51,973 nt of DNA from Myxococcales bacterium (GCA_028287105.1 JAQBQH010000359.1:1-51973); one strand, 5' to 3'. Shown: positions 1 through 8,819, counted from the first letter of the stretch. The notes: a model not told the origin generated them from the sequence alone. A program made the numbers and translations.

Positions 1-90
1 TAAAGGACCCGCGTCGCGCGTAGCGTGACATCAGCGGGTCCGCTGGAGGAGCACGCCGCGCAGCGGCGACTGCGACGGATTCCGACGCCG
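1..90. repeat. Dispersed repeat, inverted copy of 51711-51800
   Basis: This 90-base segment is the reverse complement of 51711-51800 with only three mismatches that I can count. Its first part contains a hairpin: GGACCCGC near position 5 pairs with GCGGGTCC near position 35, with a second, inner GTCGCG/GCGTGAC-like pairing. The adjoining stretch 86-113 recurs in direct orientation at 51804-51831. No transposase or coding region is visible in it. It resembles a REP- or MITE-like non-coding element. Its presence at both window ends may reflect assembly breakage at repeats. Confidence 0.8.
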
Positions 91-147
91 GCAGCGCGCC
101 TTGCTACCTCCGCGACCCCAGCCGTCTTTCGCTGACCGGCATTGTCG

Positions 148-765
148 CTAGCGCGTGTAGCGGAGATAGACGTCGAAGCTGAGCGCGTGCCCGCCGGTGA
201 AGCTGGCGAGCCAGACGTAGTCGGCACCGAGGCCGACCGAGAAGTGGCGGTTGAGCGTGTGGTAGTCGAGCCCGCCGCCGCCGACGACCGCGAACGTGAA
301 GTTCGAGCCGTGCGTGACGCCGACCTGCTCGAGGACATTGGTCGACACCTGCGCCAGCGCCGCGCCGCCCTCGGCAAAGAGCGCGAAGCGGTGCAGCTGC
401 AGGCTGAAGCGCAGCTCGCCCGCGTAGAGGTAGGTCTGAAACGACTGGCCGAACGTCGGCGGCGGCGTGGTCGCGTCGGAGCTCGCGCCCATCACGTGCG
501 CCTGCACGGCCAGCCAGCGGAACAGGTCGTAGCCGAGCCGCACGCCAAAGGCGACGCCGGGATCGGCGTAGCGGCCCGCGCGCCCGAGGTAGACGAGCGC
601 GCCCACTTCCCCCGATGCGAACGGCCCCTTGGCGAACTTCTTCGGATCCGGCCAGGGCGGCGGCGCCGGCTCGGCTATCACCTGCGCCTCCGCGGTCCGC
701 ACCTTCACCGTCGACAACATCGTCATCCCGAGCGCGGAAATGAGCGCGAGGCGTGGCCAGATCAC
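148..765 (-). CDS. Outer-membrane beta-barrel protein, 205 aa
   Basis: This is a predicted secreted protein. The N-terminal hydrophobic stretch (residues 5-20) ending at a TAEAQ-type signal peptidase I site is visible, followed by a proline-rich linker (about 30-45). The remainder alternates polar and apolar residues with many Gly and aromatic residues and ends in VYLRYTR, a typical C-terminal barrel strand closing on an aromatic/charged pair. The length suits a small 8-strand barrel in the outer membrane. Its start overlaps the stop of the upstream lipoprotein gene by 4 bases (ATGA), so the two are translationally coupled and may form one envelope complex. The specific function is unknown. 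Myxobacterial gliding-motility barrels (CglE/GltE type) are possible relatives, but this is only a resemblance. Confidence 0.7.
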   Translation of the reverse strand: MIWPRLALISALGMTMLSTVKVRTAEAQVIAEPAPPPWPDPKKFAKGPFASGEVGALVYLGRAGRYADPGVAFGVRLGYDLFRWLAVQAHVMGASSDATTPPPTFGQSFQTYLYAGELRFSLQLHRFALFAEGGAALAQVSTNVLEQVGVTHGSNFTFAVVGGGGLDYHTLNRHFSVGLGADYVWLASFTGGHALSFDVYLRYTR

Positions 766-1544
766 GGCATCATCACGGGCGGTCCAACAGGCGGCGCCAG
801 CATGGCCGCGGGGTTGACGTAGAGGTCCATGGCGCCCGGCTTGGCGAGCTTGGCGTTGTGGTCGCGCACGCGCACCGAGTAGTCCATCACCACGTGGCCC
901 GGCGCCGAGACGGTGAGCTGATAGCGCACGTGGGCCGGCGTGATGTCACCGGCGGGAATGCCCTCGAGCCCGATCTGCGAGACGTTCGAGCGGTGCTCGA
1001 TGGTCATGAAGGGCGTAGCGAGCGCGTTGCCGCCCGACGGAAAGCGCGTGATGGCCTCGAGATCGAGCGCCGACTCCTGCAGATCGTCCTCGCGGAACAC
1101 GCCGGTCACGATGCCACCGGCGGCGATCTCGAGGGGCGCTGAAGCGATCAAGTTGGGCGGTGGCGTCTGATCCGCGGCGTTGGCTTTGGGATCGATGTAC
1201 GCCCCCGGCACGTAGTCGCCGTACTCGTTGCCGCCGTCGCAGCTGACGAAGACGACGAGCTTCTGGGTCTCGAGGTTCTTGACCGAGTACTGGATCTCGA
1301 TGTCGAAGTCGCGCGCCTGCGCCCACGGCACCGCGCTCGGCAGCATGAGCCGCTGCTGCAGCTGCGCCAACGCCGTGCGCTCGTCGGCCGTGGGACGGCG
1401 CACCGGCAGCACGTAGAGCGCGGTCGCGGGCGCGAAGCCGCCCATCATCGCCGGTTGCGTCTCGATGGGCGCGCTCTCCGCCAGATAGACGGGGTTGTTG
1501 CAGCCGGTGGCGGCTAGAACCATCAGGATCAGTCCAGCACGCAT
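762..1544 (-). CDS. Predicted lipoprotein, 260 aa
   Basis: The N-terminus carries a lipoprotein signal: a short positively charged start, a hydrophobic core and the lipobox LAATGC with the acylated Cys at residue 15. The mature part has no domain that I recognise. It contains a pair of Cys-free, beta-rich stretches and a proline-rich C-terminus (PPVGPPVMMP). It is the first gene of a two-gene minus-strand unit and its stop overlaps the start of the beta-barrel gene, which argues for a joint role in the cell envelope. It is divergent from the gene at 1574, with only 29 bases between the two start codons. Confidence 0.7.
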   Translation of the reverse strand: MRAGLILMVLAATGCNNPVYLAESAPIETQPAMMGGFAPATALYVLPVRRPTADERTALAQLQQRLMLPSAVPWAQARDFDIEIQYSVKNLETQKLVVFVSCDGGNEYGDYVPGAYIDPKANAADQTPPPNLIASAPLEIAAGGIVTGVFREDDLQESALDLEAITRFPSGGNALATPFMTIEHRSNVSQIGLEGIPAGDITPAHVRYQLTVSAPGHVVMDYSVRVRDHNAKLAKPGAMDLYVNPAAMLAPPVGPPVMMP

Positions 1545-1561
1545 GGCGCCATCGTATCCCT

Positions 1562-1567
1562 TATAAA
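1562..1567 (+). promoter_or_regulatory. -10-like hexamer TATAAA directly before the 1574 gene
   Basis: TATAAA ends six bases before the ATG at 1574, the spacing expected if transcription starts at the start codon. A GGAGG lies between them but is only one base from the ATG, too close to act as a normal Shine-Dalgarno sequence. I see no good -35 element. Confidence 0.4.
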
Positions 1568-1573
1568 GGAGGC

Positions 1574-2503
1574 ATGCAACGCGGGCTCTGGATGTGTGCG
1601 GTCATGTCGGTCATGTATGGAGCGACGGCGGCAGCGACGACAACGGCAGTCGCCGACGAGTTCTGGAGCCAGTGGGGCGACGGCAAGGCGGAGCTCGACG
1701 GCTACGCGCTCGTCGAGCCGCGCTACGGCCAGCCGCGTGAGGGGACGGCCGTCTTGATCTTCGTCACGGAAGACTTCAGCGACGAGGCGCGCGTCAAGGC
1801 CGACCCCGGCAAGCACGCCAAGAGCGACGTCTATCCGGTCATGAAGCTCAACCTCGTGCGCGACTTTCAGACCGGCATCTACGACTACAACACGATGACC
1901 TCGACGTTCCTCAAGACCGAGGCGCGCTGGGCGCTGGCCAAGACCAGCTTCTCGTCGCAGGAATGGTGCGGCCACGTCTTCATGCAGTGGATCCCGCGCG
2001 ACGGAAAGCTGCGCGGCACCTCGCACAGCTACTTCGACGGAGAGGGCGACGCCGCCCCCGAGCTGCCCTTCCCCGACGGTGGCGTGGTCGAGGATGCGCT
2101 GCCGATCCTGGTACGCGGCCTACGCGGCGCGTGGCTCGCTCCCGGCGAATCGCGCAAGGTGCCGTTTCTGCGCTCGCAGCTGCGCACCCGCCTCCTCCAC
2201 GTCCCCGCCGCATGGGGCGACGCGACCGTGAGCCGCTCCCCCGCCGCCGAGCCGTTCAAGAGCGCGCTCGGCACCCACCAGGTCTGGACCTACCGCGTCG
2301 TCGAGACCGGCGGCGACACGATCACCTTCACCGTCGAGGACGCGGCTCCGCACCGGCTCCTCGCCTGGAAGTCGTCGTCGGGCGAGTCGGCGCGCATCCT
2401 TGGCTCGGCGCGCCTGAAATACTGGGACATGCATCAGCGCGGCGGCGAGGCCGCTCTCCAACAGCTCGGCCTCGTCCCGCAGGCGCTACCGCTCAAGCGC
2501 TAG
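1574..2503 (+). CDS. Secreted protein of unknown function (family often mislabelled 'septum formation inhibitor Maf')
   Basis: This 309-aa protein has an N-terminal signal sequence (residues 1-28, cleavage near AVADE). The mature part carries conserved-looking blocks: WGDGKAELDGY, ARYGQ-like RYGQPREGTAVLIFVTEDF (about 50-70), TGIYDYNTMTSTF and FSSQEWCGHVF. From memory these match a family of extracytoplasmic proteins in Myxococcota and Bacteroidetes that databases sometimes call Maf; there is no sign of a Maf nucleotide pyrophosphatase fold here. The role is unknown. It is divergent from the lipoprotein gene and stands alone; the next gene, on the opposite strand, converges with it after 16 bases. 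Confidence 0.7.
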   Translation: MQRGLWMCAVMSVMYGATAAATTTAVADEFWSQWGDGKAELDGYALVEPRYGQPREGTAVLIFVTEDFSDEARVKADPGKHAKSDVYPVMKLNLVRDFQTGIYDYNTMTSTFLKTEARWALAKTSFSSQEWCGHVFMQWIPRDGKLRGTSHSYFDGEGDAAPELPFPDGGVVEDALPILVRGLRGAWLAPGESRKVPFLRSQLRTRLLHVPAAWGDATVSRSPAAEPFKSALGTHQVWTYRVVETGGDTITFTVEDAAPHRLLAWKSSSGESARILGSARLKYWDMHQRGGEAALQQLGLVPQALPLKR

Positions 2504-2519
2504 AGCCCTCCGACGAGGC

Positions 2520-3116
2520 CTACGACATCGTCGAAGACAGCTTCTCCCGCAGCAACGACACCTTGTTGAGCGCCGACTGCACCTGCTGCCTCAGCGAATC
2601 GCAGTTGCGCGCCAGATCTTCCATCGCCTCCGCGTCGGCCTCCTTCTCGAGCGCCGTCGCCCCGTCGACTACCTGGGCCATGCGCGCCTGCACATCGGCC
2701 AGCTGCGCCACCACTTCGCCGTTCGGCTTGCCCTTGAGCTCGCCGAGCTGCCGGACGTGGCTCGAAATCTCCGCCGCCTCCTTGCCCAGCGCCGCGAACT
2801 TGCCCAGCTGCTCCTGGAAGCGCTCGCCGCGCGCCTGCACCTCGTCGCGCGTCTTGACCAGGGTCTCGGCGGTGATGTCGTGCTGCTGCCGCGCCGCCGA
2901 GATGGCGTCGATGAGCGCCTGGATGTGGCCGTGCACGCGCTGCTGGCTCTCGGCGGCCTGATTGATCGCCTGCGCCGCCTTCTCCAGATTGCGCTCCGAG
3001 GTGAGCGGCGTCCGCTGCGCCGACTGCGCCAGGGCGTCGAAGTTGGTGAGCTCTTCGTCGAGGGCCTGCACCGCCTTCTGCAGCGGCGACTCGCCTGCCT
3101 TGTGCGTCTTGTTCAC
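2520..3116 (-). CDS. Coiled-coil protein of unknown function, 198 aa
   Basis: The protein starts with GTG and is almost wholly helical, with long stretches of Ala, Gln, Glu, Lys and Leu in heptad-like order (about residues 30-195). It contains no signal peptide or membrane segment, so it is probably cytoplasmic. No enzymatic motif is visible. The composition resembles cytoplasmic stretches of methyl-accepting or structural coiled-coil proteins, but no methylation-helix hairpin signature is recognisable. The start is chosen because the upstream in-frame extension would run into the divergent S9 peptidase gene. It is divergent from that gene with 35 bases between. Confidence 0.6.
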   Translation of the reverse strand: MNKTHKAGESPLQKAVQALDEELTNFDALAQSAQRTPLTSERNLEKAAQAINQAAESQQRVHGHIQALIDAISAARQQHDITAETLVKTRDEVQARGERFQEQLGKFAALGKEAAEISSHVRQLGELKGKPNGEVVAQLADVQARMAQVVDGATALEKEADAEAMEDLARNCDSLRQQVQSALNKVSLLREKLSSTMS

Positions 3117-3137
3117 GCGGGCAGCCTATCATCTGTG

Positions 3138-3143
3138 TATAGT
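3138..3143 (+). promoter_or_regulatory. -10-like hexamer TATAGT before the S9 peptidase gene
   Basis: TATAGT ends eight bases before the ATG at 3152, which would place the transcript start about two bases upstream of the codon. No Shine-Dalgarno sequence fits between. No convincing -35 box is seen. Confidence 0.4.
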
Positions 3144-3151
3144 GCCGCGCC

Positions 3152-5197
3152 ATGAGAGCATGGTTGCCGCTTCTTCTCGTCGCCGGCGTCGCTCACGCTG
3201 CCACCCACCCCTTCGGCTTCGACGACATGGCGAAGCTGCGCCGGCTCGGCGATTTCGACGTCTCCGCCGACGGCAAATGGGCTGTCTATGTGCTCGGCCG
3301 CGCCGACGTCGACGAGAACAGGACGACCAGCGCGCTCTGGCTGCAGCCGCTCGATCGCAGCGCGCCGGCGCGCCAGATCTCGAGCGGCGTCAAAAAAGAT
3401 CGCGAGCCGCGCTTCTCGCCCGACGGGCGGCGCATCGCCTTCGTCTCCGACCGCGACGGCACACCGCAGCTCTTCCTCCTCGATCTCGGCGGCGGCGACG
3501 CCAAGAAGCTCACCACCTTCGTCGAAGGATTCGGCGGGCCGGTCTGGAGCCCCGACGGGAAATTTCTCGTCGCCGCCACCGAGGTGTGGCCCGACTGCAA
3601 GGACATCGCCTGCATCCAGGCGCGCCACGACCGCGCCGAGAAGGCCAAGATCAAGGCGCGCGTCGTCGAGAAGCTGCTCTACCGCCACTGGGACGGCTGG
3701 CGCGACGGCAAGCGCAGCCACCTCTTTCGCATCGACGCGACCACGGGCGAGGCGCGCGATCTGACGCCCGGCAACTGGGACGCGCCGCCCTTCTCGCTCG
3801 GCGGCCCGCCCGGCTACGATATCTCGTCCGACGGCAGGACGCTCCTCTACGCCTCCAATCACGACGAGATGGAAGCGGCGTCGACCAACAGCGACATCTG
3901 GGAGCTCTCGTTCGCCGACGGCAAGGTGCGCTGCCTCTCCTGCGACAACAAGGCGTGGGACGGCGATGCGCGCTACTCCCCCGACGGCAAGAGCATCGCC
4001 TGGCGCGCCCAGAAGGTCCCCGGCGCCGAGGGCGACAAGTTCGACCTCGTCCTCTACGACCGCGCCGCCGGACGCGCGCGCCGCGTCTCGGAGTCGTTCG
4101 CCGACTGGGTCGACGAGTTCCGCTGGTCGCCCGACGGAAAGCGCATCGTCTTCACGTCGGTCGTGATGGGGCGAAAGCCGCTCTATCAGCTCAACCTCGA
4201 CTCCGGCACCGTGCGACCGATTCACCCGGTGCTGACGGCGAACGATCCGATCCCGCTCGCGGACGGCAGCGTCGTCTTCAGCCGCTCGTCGCTGCAGCGT
4301 GCGCCGGAGCTGTGGCGCGTCGACGACAAGGGCGCAAAGCCGCTCACCGAGGTCAACGACTACGCCGGCCTCTCGATGGGCGCGATCCGCGAGCGCTGGG
4401 TTCCGCTCGCCGACGGTCCCAAGATGCAGTCGCTGGTGGTCACGCCGCCCGGCTTCGACGAGAAGAAGAAGTATCCGGCGCTCTTCTGGGTGCACGGCGG
4501 GCCGCAGGGCGCATGGGAAGATGCGTGGAGCTGGCGCTGGAATCCCGAGGTGCTGGCGTCGGCGGGCTACGTGGTGTACATGGCCAACCCGCGCGGCTCG
4601 ACGGGCTACGGGCAGAAGTTCGTCGACGGTGTGTCGCGCGACTGGGGCGGCAAGGTCTACGACGACCTCATGCGCGGCGCCGACGATCTGGCGTCCTTGC
4701 CCTTCGTCGACGTCAAGCGCATCGGCTCGGCCGGGGCGTCGTTCGGCGGCTTCATGATGAATTGGTTCCAGGGGCACACGCGGCGCTTCCAAGCGCTCTT
4801 CTGCCACGACGGCATCTCCAATCAAGAGGCCATGTACGGCACCGAGGAGCTGTGGTTCCCGGAGCACGAGTTCGGCGGACCGCCGTGGGCCTCGGACGAC
4901 TATCGCAAGTGGAGCCCCATGGAGGCGTCGAAGAGCTTCTCGACCCCGGAGATGATCGTGCACGGCGAGCGCGACTACCGCGTTCCGGTCGAGCAGGCCT
5001 ATCTCATGTACTCGCTGCTCGCGCGCAAGAACGTGCCGTCGAAGATGCTGCTGTTCCCCGACGAGAACCACTGGGTCTTGAAGCCGGGCAACTCGCGGCT
5101 GTGGTACGCGTCGATGATCGATTGGTTCCACCGCTGGCTCGGCGGCGCGGCGGCGGATCCGCGGGCGCTCGAGTCAGCGTTCTCGGTGACGAAGTAG
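3152..5197 (+). CDS. S9 family peptidase (acylaminoacyl/dipeptidyl peptidase type)
   Basis: This 681-aa serine peptidase has a signal peptide (residues 1-16, ending VAHA), so it acts in the periplasm or outside the cell. Residues about 20-400 form a beta-propeller with WD40-like repeats (several SPDGK/SADGK motifs). The C-terminal alpha/beta-hydrolase domain shows the oxyanion/HGGPQG motif and the nucleophile elbow GASFGGF with Ser530. Asp608 (HGERDYRVP) and His640 (DENHW) complete the triad. Length and layout match S9C enzymes such as DPP5, which trim peptides N-terminally. The gene ends convergently with the LanB-like gene, overlapping it by 24 bases. A role in processing a peptide made with that enzyme is conceivable but unsupported. 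Confidence 0.9.
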   Translation: MRAWLPLLLVAGVAHAATHPFGFDDMAKLRRLGDFDVSADGKWAVYVLGRADVDENRTTSALWLQPLDRSAPARQISSGVKKDREPRFSPDGRRIAFVSDRDGTPQLFLLDLGGGDAKKLTTFVEGFGGPVWSPDGKFLVAATEVWPDCKDIACIQARHDRAEKAKIKARVVEKLLYRHWDGWRDGKRSHLFRIDATTGEARDLTPGNWDAPPFSLGGPPGYDISSDGRTLLYASNHDEMEAASTNSDIWELSFADGKVRCLSCDNKAWDGDARYSPDGKSIAWRAQKVPGAEGDKFDLVLYDRAAGRARRVSESFADWVDEFRWSPDGKRIVFTSVVMGRKPLYQLNLDSGTVRPIHPVLTANDPIPLADGSVVFSRSSLQRAPELWRVDDKGAKPLTEVNDYAGLSMGAIRERWVPLADGPKMQSLVVTPPGFDEKKKYPALFWVHGGPQGAWEDAWSWRWNPEVLASAGYVVYMANPRGSTGYGQKFVDGVSRDWGGKVYDDLMRGADDLASLPFVDVKRIGSAGASFGGFMMNWFQGHTRRFQALFCHDGISNQEAMYGTEELWFPEHEFGGPPWASDDYRKWSPMEASKSFSTPEMIVHGERDYRVPVEQAYLMYSLLARKNVPSKMLLFPDENHWVLKPGNSRLWYASMIDWFHRWLGGAAADPRALESAFSVTK

Positions 5198-7804
5198 CGA
5201 CTCGCGCGTGCGCTCCCACAGGTAGAACGCGGCCGCCTCGCGCGCCCGGTCGATGCCGAGCATGCGTACGGCGGCGAGGTGTAAAAGCGGCGGCAGGAGC
5301 TGCGCGCGACGCGCGGCCGAGAGCGGCGCCAAGAGCGTGGTGACGCGCTCGGCGTAGGTGGCAAACGGCGGCGTCGGCTTGGAGAAGCGCGCGCGCAACG
5401 CCGCCTGGCGCGCGCGATACCCGTCGGCGAGCGCGGGATCCTTGCCGACGCCGTAGGCTTCGCGACGGCGGCGCGCCAGGGCGTGACGCGCGTCGGGATC
5501 GAGGCCGGCTCCGGCGGCGAGCGCGTCGTAGGCGGCGGCGCACAGCTCCACCGGATCGCCGTCGTCCTCGAAGCTCTGCACCACCAGATCGCTGTCGGCC
5601 TCGAAGATACGCTCGACGGCGGCGATGGCGTCGGCGCCGTAGCGCGCCACCTCGCGATGATAGTCCGCGCGTTCGACGGTCACGACGTCGCCGGCGGCGC
5701 GCGCGGGATCGAGCGACGACAGGAGGCGCGTGTTGAAGAGCGCCGCGTCGGCCGCGTGGACCCGCAGGCGCAGGTGGTCGCGGTGCCCCGGACCGTCGAC
5801 GTAGCGCAAGAAGAACCAGCCGTCGATCTCGCCGGCGGCACGCGCGGCGGCGATGGCCGGCGCGATGACGGCCTGCAACACGCGATCGGCGCGGTCGGCG
5901 GCGCCGAAGAGCTTCCAGGTGTGCCAGCCGGCAGCGGCGGGCGTCTCCGACGGCGGCGGCACGCGCCCCAGCGGCGGGCGCGGCTCGGCCTCGTCGTCGA
6001 CGACGGCGATGATCGCTTCGAGGCGGCGGCCACCGGCGTCGATGCCGGCGTCGAGCGGCGGCCAGACCTCGAAGGCGCGCGCGTCCGGTTGGCGGCGCAG
6101 CGTCTCGAGCGCCCCCGGCGCCTCGAGGTCGACCAGCATCAGCTCGTCCTCGTGGCCGACCTGCAGGTGGCGCGGCAGCTTCATCGCCTTTCGCCAGCGA
6201 CGGAGCGCGGCGGTCGAGGCCAGCGGCGGGATGCGCCACGACGCGGGCGCGACGACGAAGCCGTCGAGCGTCAGACGCGGCACGTGCGCCAGATCGGCGA
6301 GCCGCCCCAGCGACAGCGCCCACGGCGCATGCTGGCGCACGAGCGAATGGGCGATGAGCTGGCGATAGGGCCCGCGCGGCGCGGTCGTCGAGCGCACGCG
6401 CCACAACGGCGACGGCGTCACCGTACCGTCGAGCGTCTGCGGTCCCGCGGCCGCGAGCAGGAGCTCCGAGGGCGTCAGCGCCTCGGCGTCGGGCCAGCTC
6501 GAGAGCGCCAGCGTGCGCGCGCGCAGCGGTGGATGGGCGCACAGATCGCCGAGTCGCGCGGACGGAGCGTAGTCGACATCGACGGCGCCGTCGGCGAGCG
6601 GCGCCATGGCCTCGAGCAGCGGCGCGCCGAGCGCGTGGGCGAAGCGGCCCCACGTCGAGCCTGCCGGCGCGTGCAGCCCGAGGAGCCAGCCGTCGCCAGG
6701 CGCGGCGCCGCCCCGCTCGCGCATCGGCGCCAGGTTGAGCTCGAAGCTGGGCGGGACGGCGAACGGCGGCGCGACGGCATCGAGCGCCGCCACGTCGAGG
6801 CGCGCCTCGCCGTCGCCCGCGGTCAGCGCCGCGACGATGGCGTCGAGGACCACGCGCGCCACCGCGACGTCGGCGGGCGGTGCGACGGGCGACGCGATCT
6901 CGACGTCGAGCGGGGTGCCGTAGCCGCCGAGCGCCAGCGCATCGAGGTCGTAGGCGCCCGCGCCGAAGATCTCCTCCGCCGCCACGAGCGCTGCGGCCGC
7001 GCCCGCATCGAGCGCCCGCTCCGCCGCCGGCGGCGACAGCGCCTCCTGGATGCGAAAGAGGAGCGGCGCCAGCGACGCCGCGCGCGTGACCGCCGCCTCC
7101 GACAGCGTCACCGAGCCCTCGTGCACCAGCACCGCGTGCAGCGGCTCGGCCAGGGCCGCGATCGACGCGGCTGTCGGCGTCGCGAGCTGCGCCGCCACCT
7201 CGCCCCACTCGGGATGCCGCGCCGCCATCCACAAGAGCGGCGGCGGGCCCACCAGCGGCGGCGCACCGTCGTGGACCAGGAGCCCGTGGTCGACGAGCAT
7301 GAGGACGAACTCGTCGTCGACGCCGGCGCTGTCGCGCAGCGCGCCCCACGGGATCCAGTCGATGGCGGCGTCGAGGATGAGGCCGAGGACCTCGTCGATC
7401 TCCGCCGCGCGCCCCATGCTCTCGGTGTCGTCGCCAAACGCGAGCCACATCGCGGTCGTCGCGTCACACAGGAGCGACGGGGCCACTCTGAGCCGCGCCG
7501 TCTGTCGCGTCCCGGCATCATCGAGCGCCTCGCGCGCGAACGCCCACAGCCGCGCGTAGGCAACCGTGACGCTGGCTCGCATCGGCCCGGTCTTGGCTTT
7601 GGTGCGCGCTCCCAGTTGCCCCATGCCGCAGCCGGCCCACAGTCCGTGCGGCGTGGCGCGAAAGGCCGCGCGCTTGCCATAGCTCGCGATCGCTGCCGGC
7701 GCCGGGCGCGCCACCGCCAGCGCCAGCTGCGCCATCGGACCCTTTAGCGGCGCACCGACGGGAAGAAGCGGCGCGCGATAGACGAACCGCGGAAGAACGC
7801 GCAC
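5174..7804 (-). CDS. Lantibiotic dehydratase (LanB) / thiopeptide-type bacteriocin biosynthesis protein
   Basis: This 876-aa protein has the two-part layout of full-length class I lanthipeptide dehydratases. The N-terminal part opens with the family signature FVYRAPLLP, followed by FRATPHGLWAG (the family's RxTPxGL motif). These belong to the glutamylation domain, which uses Glu-tRNA to activate Ser/Thr. From about residue 622 a SpaB_C domain begins (WHTWKLFG, then WFFLRYVDGPGHRDHLRLR), which in relatives eliminates glutamate to make dehydroamino acids. The start is GTG at 7804, ten bases after the slipin stop; a later start would remove the RAPLLP motif. No LanC cyclase, exporter or Cys-containing precursor peptide is seen nearby, so the substrate is unknown. 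Confidence 0.85.
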   Translation of the reverse strand: MRVLPRFVYRAPLLPVGAPLKGPMAQLALAVARPAPAAIASYGKRAAFRATPHGLWAGCGMGQLGARTKAKTGPMRASVTVAYARLWAFAREALDDAGTRQTARLRVAPSLLCDATTAMWLAFGDDTESMGRAAEIDEVLGLILDAAIDWIPWGALRDSAGVDDEFVLMLVDHGLLVHDGAPPLVGPPPLLWMAARHPEWGEVAAQLATPTAASIAALAEPLHAVLVHEGSVTLSEAAVTRAASLAPLLFRIQEALSPPAAERALDAGAAAALVAAEEIFGAGAYDLDALALGGYGTPLDVEIASPVAPPADVAVARVVLDAIVAALTAGDGEARLDVAALDAVAPPFAVPPSFELNLAPMRERGGAAPGDGWLLGLHAPAGSTWGRFAHALGAPLLEAMAPLADGAVDVDYAPSARLGDLCAHPPLRARTLALSSWPDAEALTPSELLLAAAGPQTLDGTVTPSPLWRVRSTTAPRGPYRQLIAHSLVRQHAPWALSLGRLADLAHVPRLTLDGFVVAPASWRIPPLASTAALRRWRKAMKLPRHLQVGHEDELMLVDLEAPGALETLRRQPDARAFEVWPPLDAGIDAGGRRLEAIIAVVDDEAEPRPPLGRVPPPSETPAAAGWHTWKLFGAADRADRVLQAVIAPAIAAARAAGEIDGWFFLRYVDGPGHRDHLRLRVHAADAALFNTRLLSSLDPARAAGDVVTVERADYHREVARYGADAIAAVERIFEADSDLVVQSFEDDGDPVELCAAAYDALAAGAGLDPDARHALARRRREAYGVGKDPALADGYRARQAALRARFSKPTPPFATYAERVTTLLAPLSAARRAQLLPPLLHLAAVRMLGIDRAREAAAFYLWERTRESLLRHRER

Positions 7805-7813
7805 GCCGGCCGC

Positions 7814-8683
7814 TTACCTCTTGATGCTCTCGAGCTCCCGCTTGAGCCGGTCGATCTCGGCCTGCTGATCGCCCGAGCCGAGCTGGTTCTTGGCCTGATT
7901 CGCCGCCAGCGCAGCCGCCGCCTGCGCGATCATCTGTCCGGCGTTGCCGCTCCCCGTCAGGAGCTCGATGGGCACCGGCATGACGATGGTCGTGTTGGCC
8001 TCGCCCGAGACCTCGACCAGCGTCTGATACAGACGCAGCTGCAGCGCCGCCGGCTCGGCGCCGATGAGTCGCGCCGCCTGCGCCAGCTTCTCCGCCGCCT
8101 GCAGCTCGCCCTCGGACATGATGACCTTGGCGCGCCGTTCGCGCTCCGCCTCCGCCTGCCGCGCCATGGCGCGCTTCATCTCGAGCGGCAGCGAGATGTC
8201 CTTGATCTCGACCGCCGTGATCTCGACGCCCCACTGCTCGGTGCGCTGATCGAGGATGGTGCGCACCTCGTCGTTGATCTCCTGTCGCTTGGCGAGCACC
8301 TCGTCGAGCTCCATGCGGCCGATGATCGACCTCAGGGTCGTCGCCGCCAGCTGCAGCGTCGCCGGCATGTAGGCCTCGACGCGCAGCACCGCGTCGAGCG
8401 GCGAGCCGACGTCGGCGTAGACCACGGCGTCGACGCCGATGGAGATGTTGTCGCGCGTGATCACTTCCTGCTGCGGAATCTGGACGACCTTGGTGCGCGT
8501 GTCGACGACCTGGGCGCGGTCGAGGCCCCAGGGAAGCAGGAACACGGGACCCGGCCCGAGCGGCTTCGGCTTGGCGCGGCCGAGCCGGAAGACGACGGCC
8601 CGCTCGTACTCACGCAGGATGCGAACACCGGACAAGAGCGAGATGAAGAGGAACGCGCCGATCACCAACAGGGCTGGCAACAT
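7814..8683 (-). CDS. Slipin (SPFH/stomatin-like membrane protein)
   Basis: This 289-aa protein has one N-terminal membrane segment (residues 2-18), then an SPFH domain with the characteristic VFRLGR and DTRTKVVQIPQQEVITRDN stretches (about 30-100). A long Ala/Glu/Arg-rich coiled coil follows (about 175-230), and a second short coiled coil closes the protein (EIDRLKRELESIKR). Slipins assemble into ring-like scaffolds at the inner membrane and organise lipid microdomains or protease activity; many are paired with an NfeD membrane protease, which is absent here. Instead the LanB-like gene follows after nine bases, so the two are probably co-transcribed. Confidence 0.9.
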   Translation of the reverse strand: MLPALLVIGAFLFISLLSGVRILREYERAVVFRLGRAKPKPLGPGPVFLLPWGLDRAQVVDTRTKVVQIPQQEVITRDNISIGVDAVVYADVGSPLDAVLRVEAYMPATLQLAATTLRSIIGRMELDEVLAKRQEINDEVRTILDQRTEQWGVEITAVEIKDISLPLEMKRAMARQAEAERERRAKVIMSEGELQAAEKLAQAARLIGAEPAALQLRLYQTLVEVSGEANTTIVMPVPIELLTGSGNAGQMIAQAAAALAANQAKNQLGSGDQQAEIDRLKRELESIKR

Positions 8684-8779
8684 GCGCGTACTCTACCTCA
8701 TTCTCCAAAGACGCAATGGCGACGGGGTGACGCCGGCCACACCGTCGGCAGCGTCGCCTACAGGTGTGATGCGCGCGCC

Positions 8780-8819
8780 TTGACATCTCACCCTTCGGTG
8801 TTATTGACTCATCAGTCAA
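8780..8819 (+). promoter_or_regulatory. Promoter and operator of the tetR-RND operon
   Basis: TTGACA (8780-8785) and TATTGA (8802-8807) form a -35/-10 pair with a 16-base spacer. The palindrome TTGACT-CATC-AGTCAA (8804-8819) overlaps the -10 box. The same half-sites with the same four-base spacing recur at 9441-9456, ahead of the pump genes, which strongly suggests a shared TetR operator and autorepression. Confidence 0.75.

Noticed and set aside
2500-3153. A longer alternative frame over the coiled-coil gene (2520-3116)
   Set aside because: It is Arg/Gly/Ala-rich low-complexity sequence in a different frame, whereas the chosen frame shows regular heptad-like coiled coil.
8682-8783. A 33-codon ORF (MRVLYLILQRRNGDG...) as a possible precursor for the LanB-like enzyme
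   Set aside because: It has Ser and Thr but no Cys, no leader-like region, and it overlaps the slipin start; nothing supports it beyond position.
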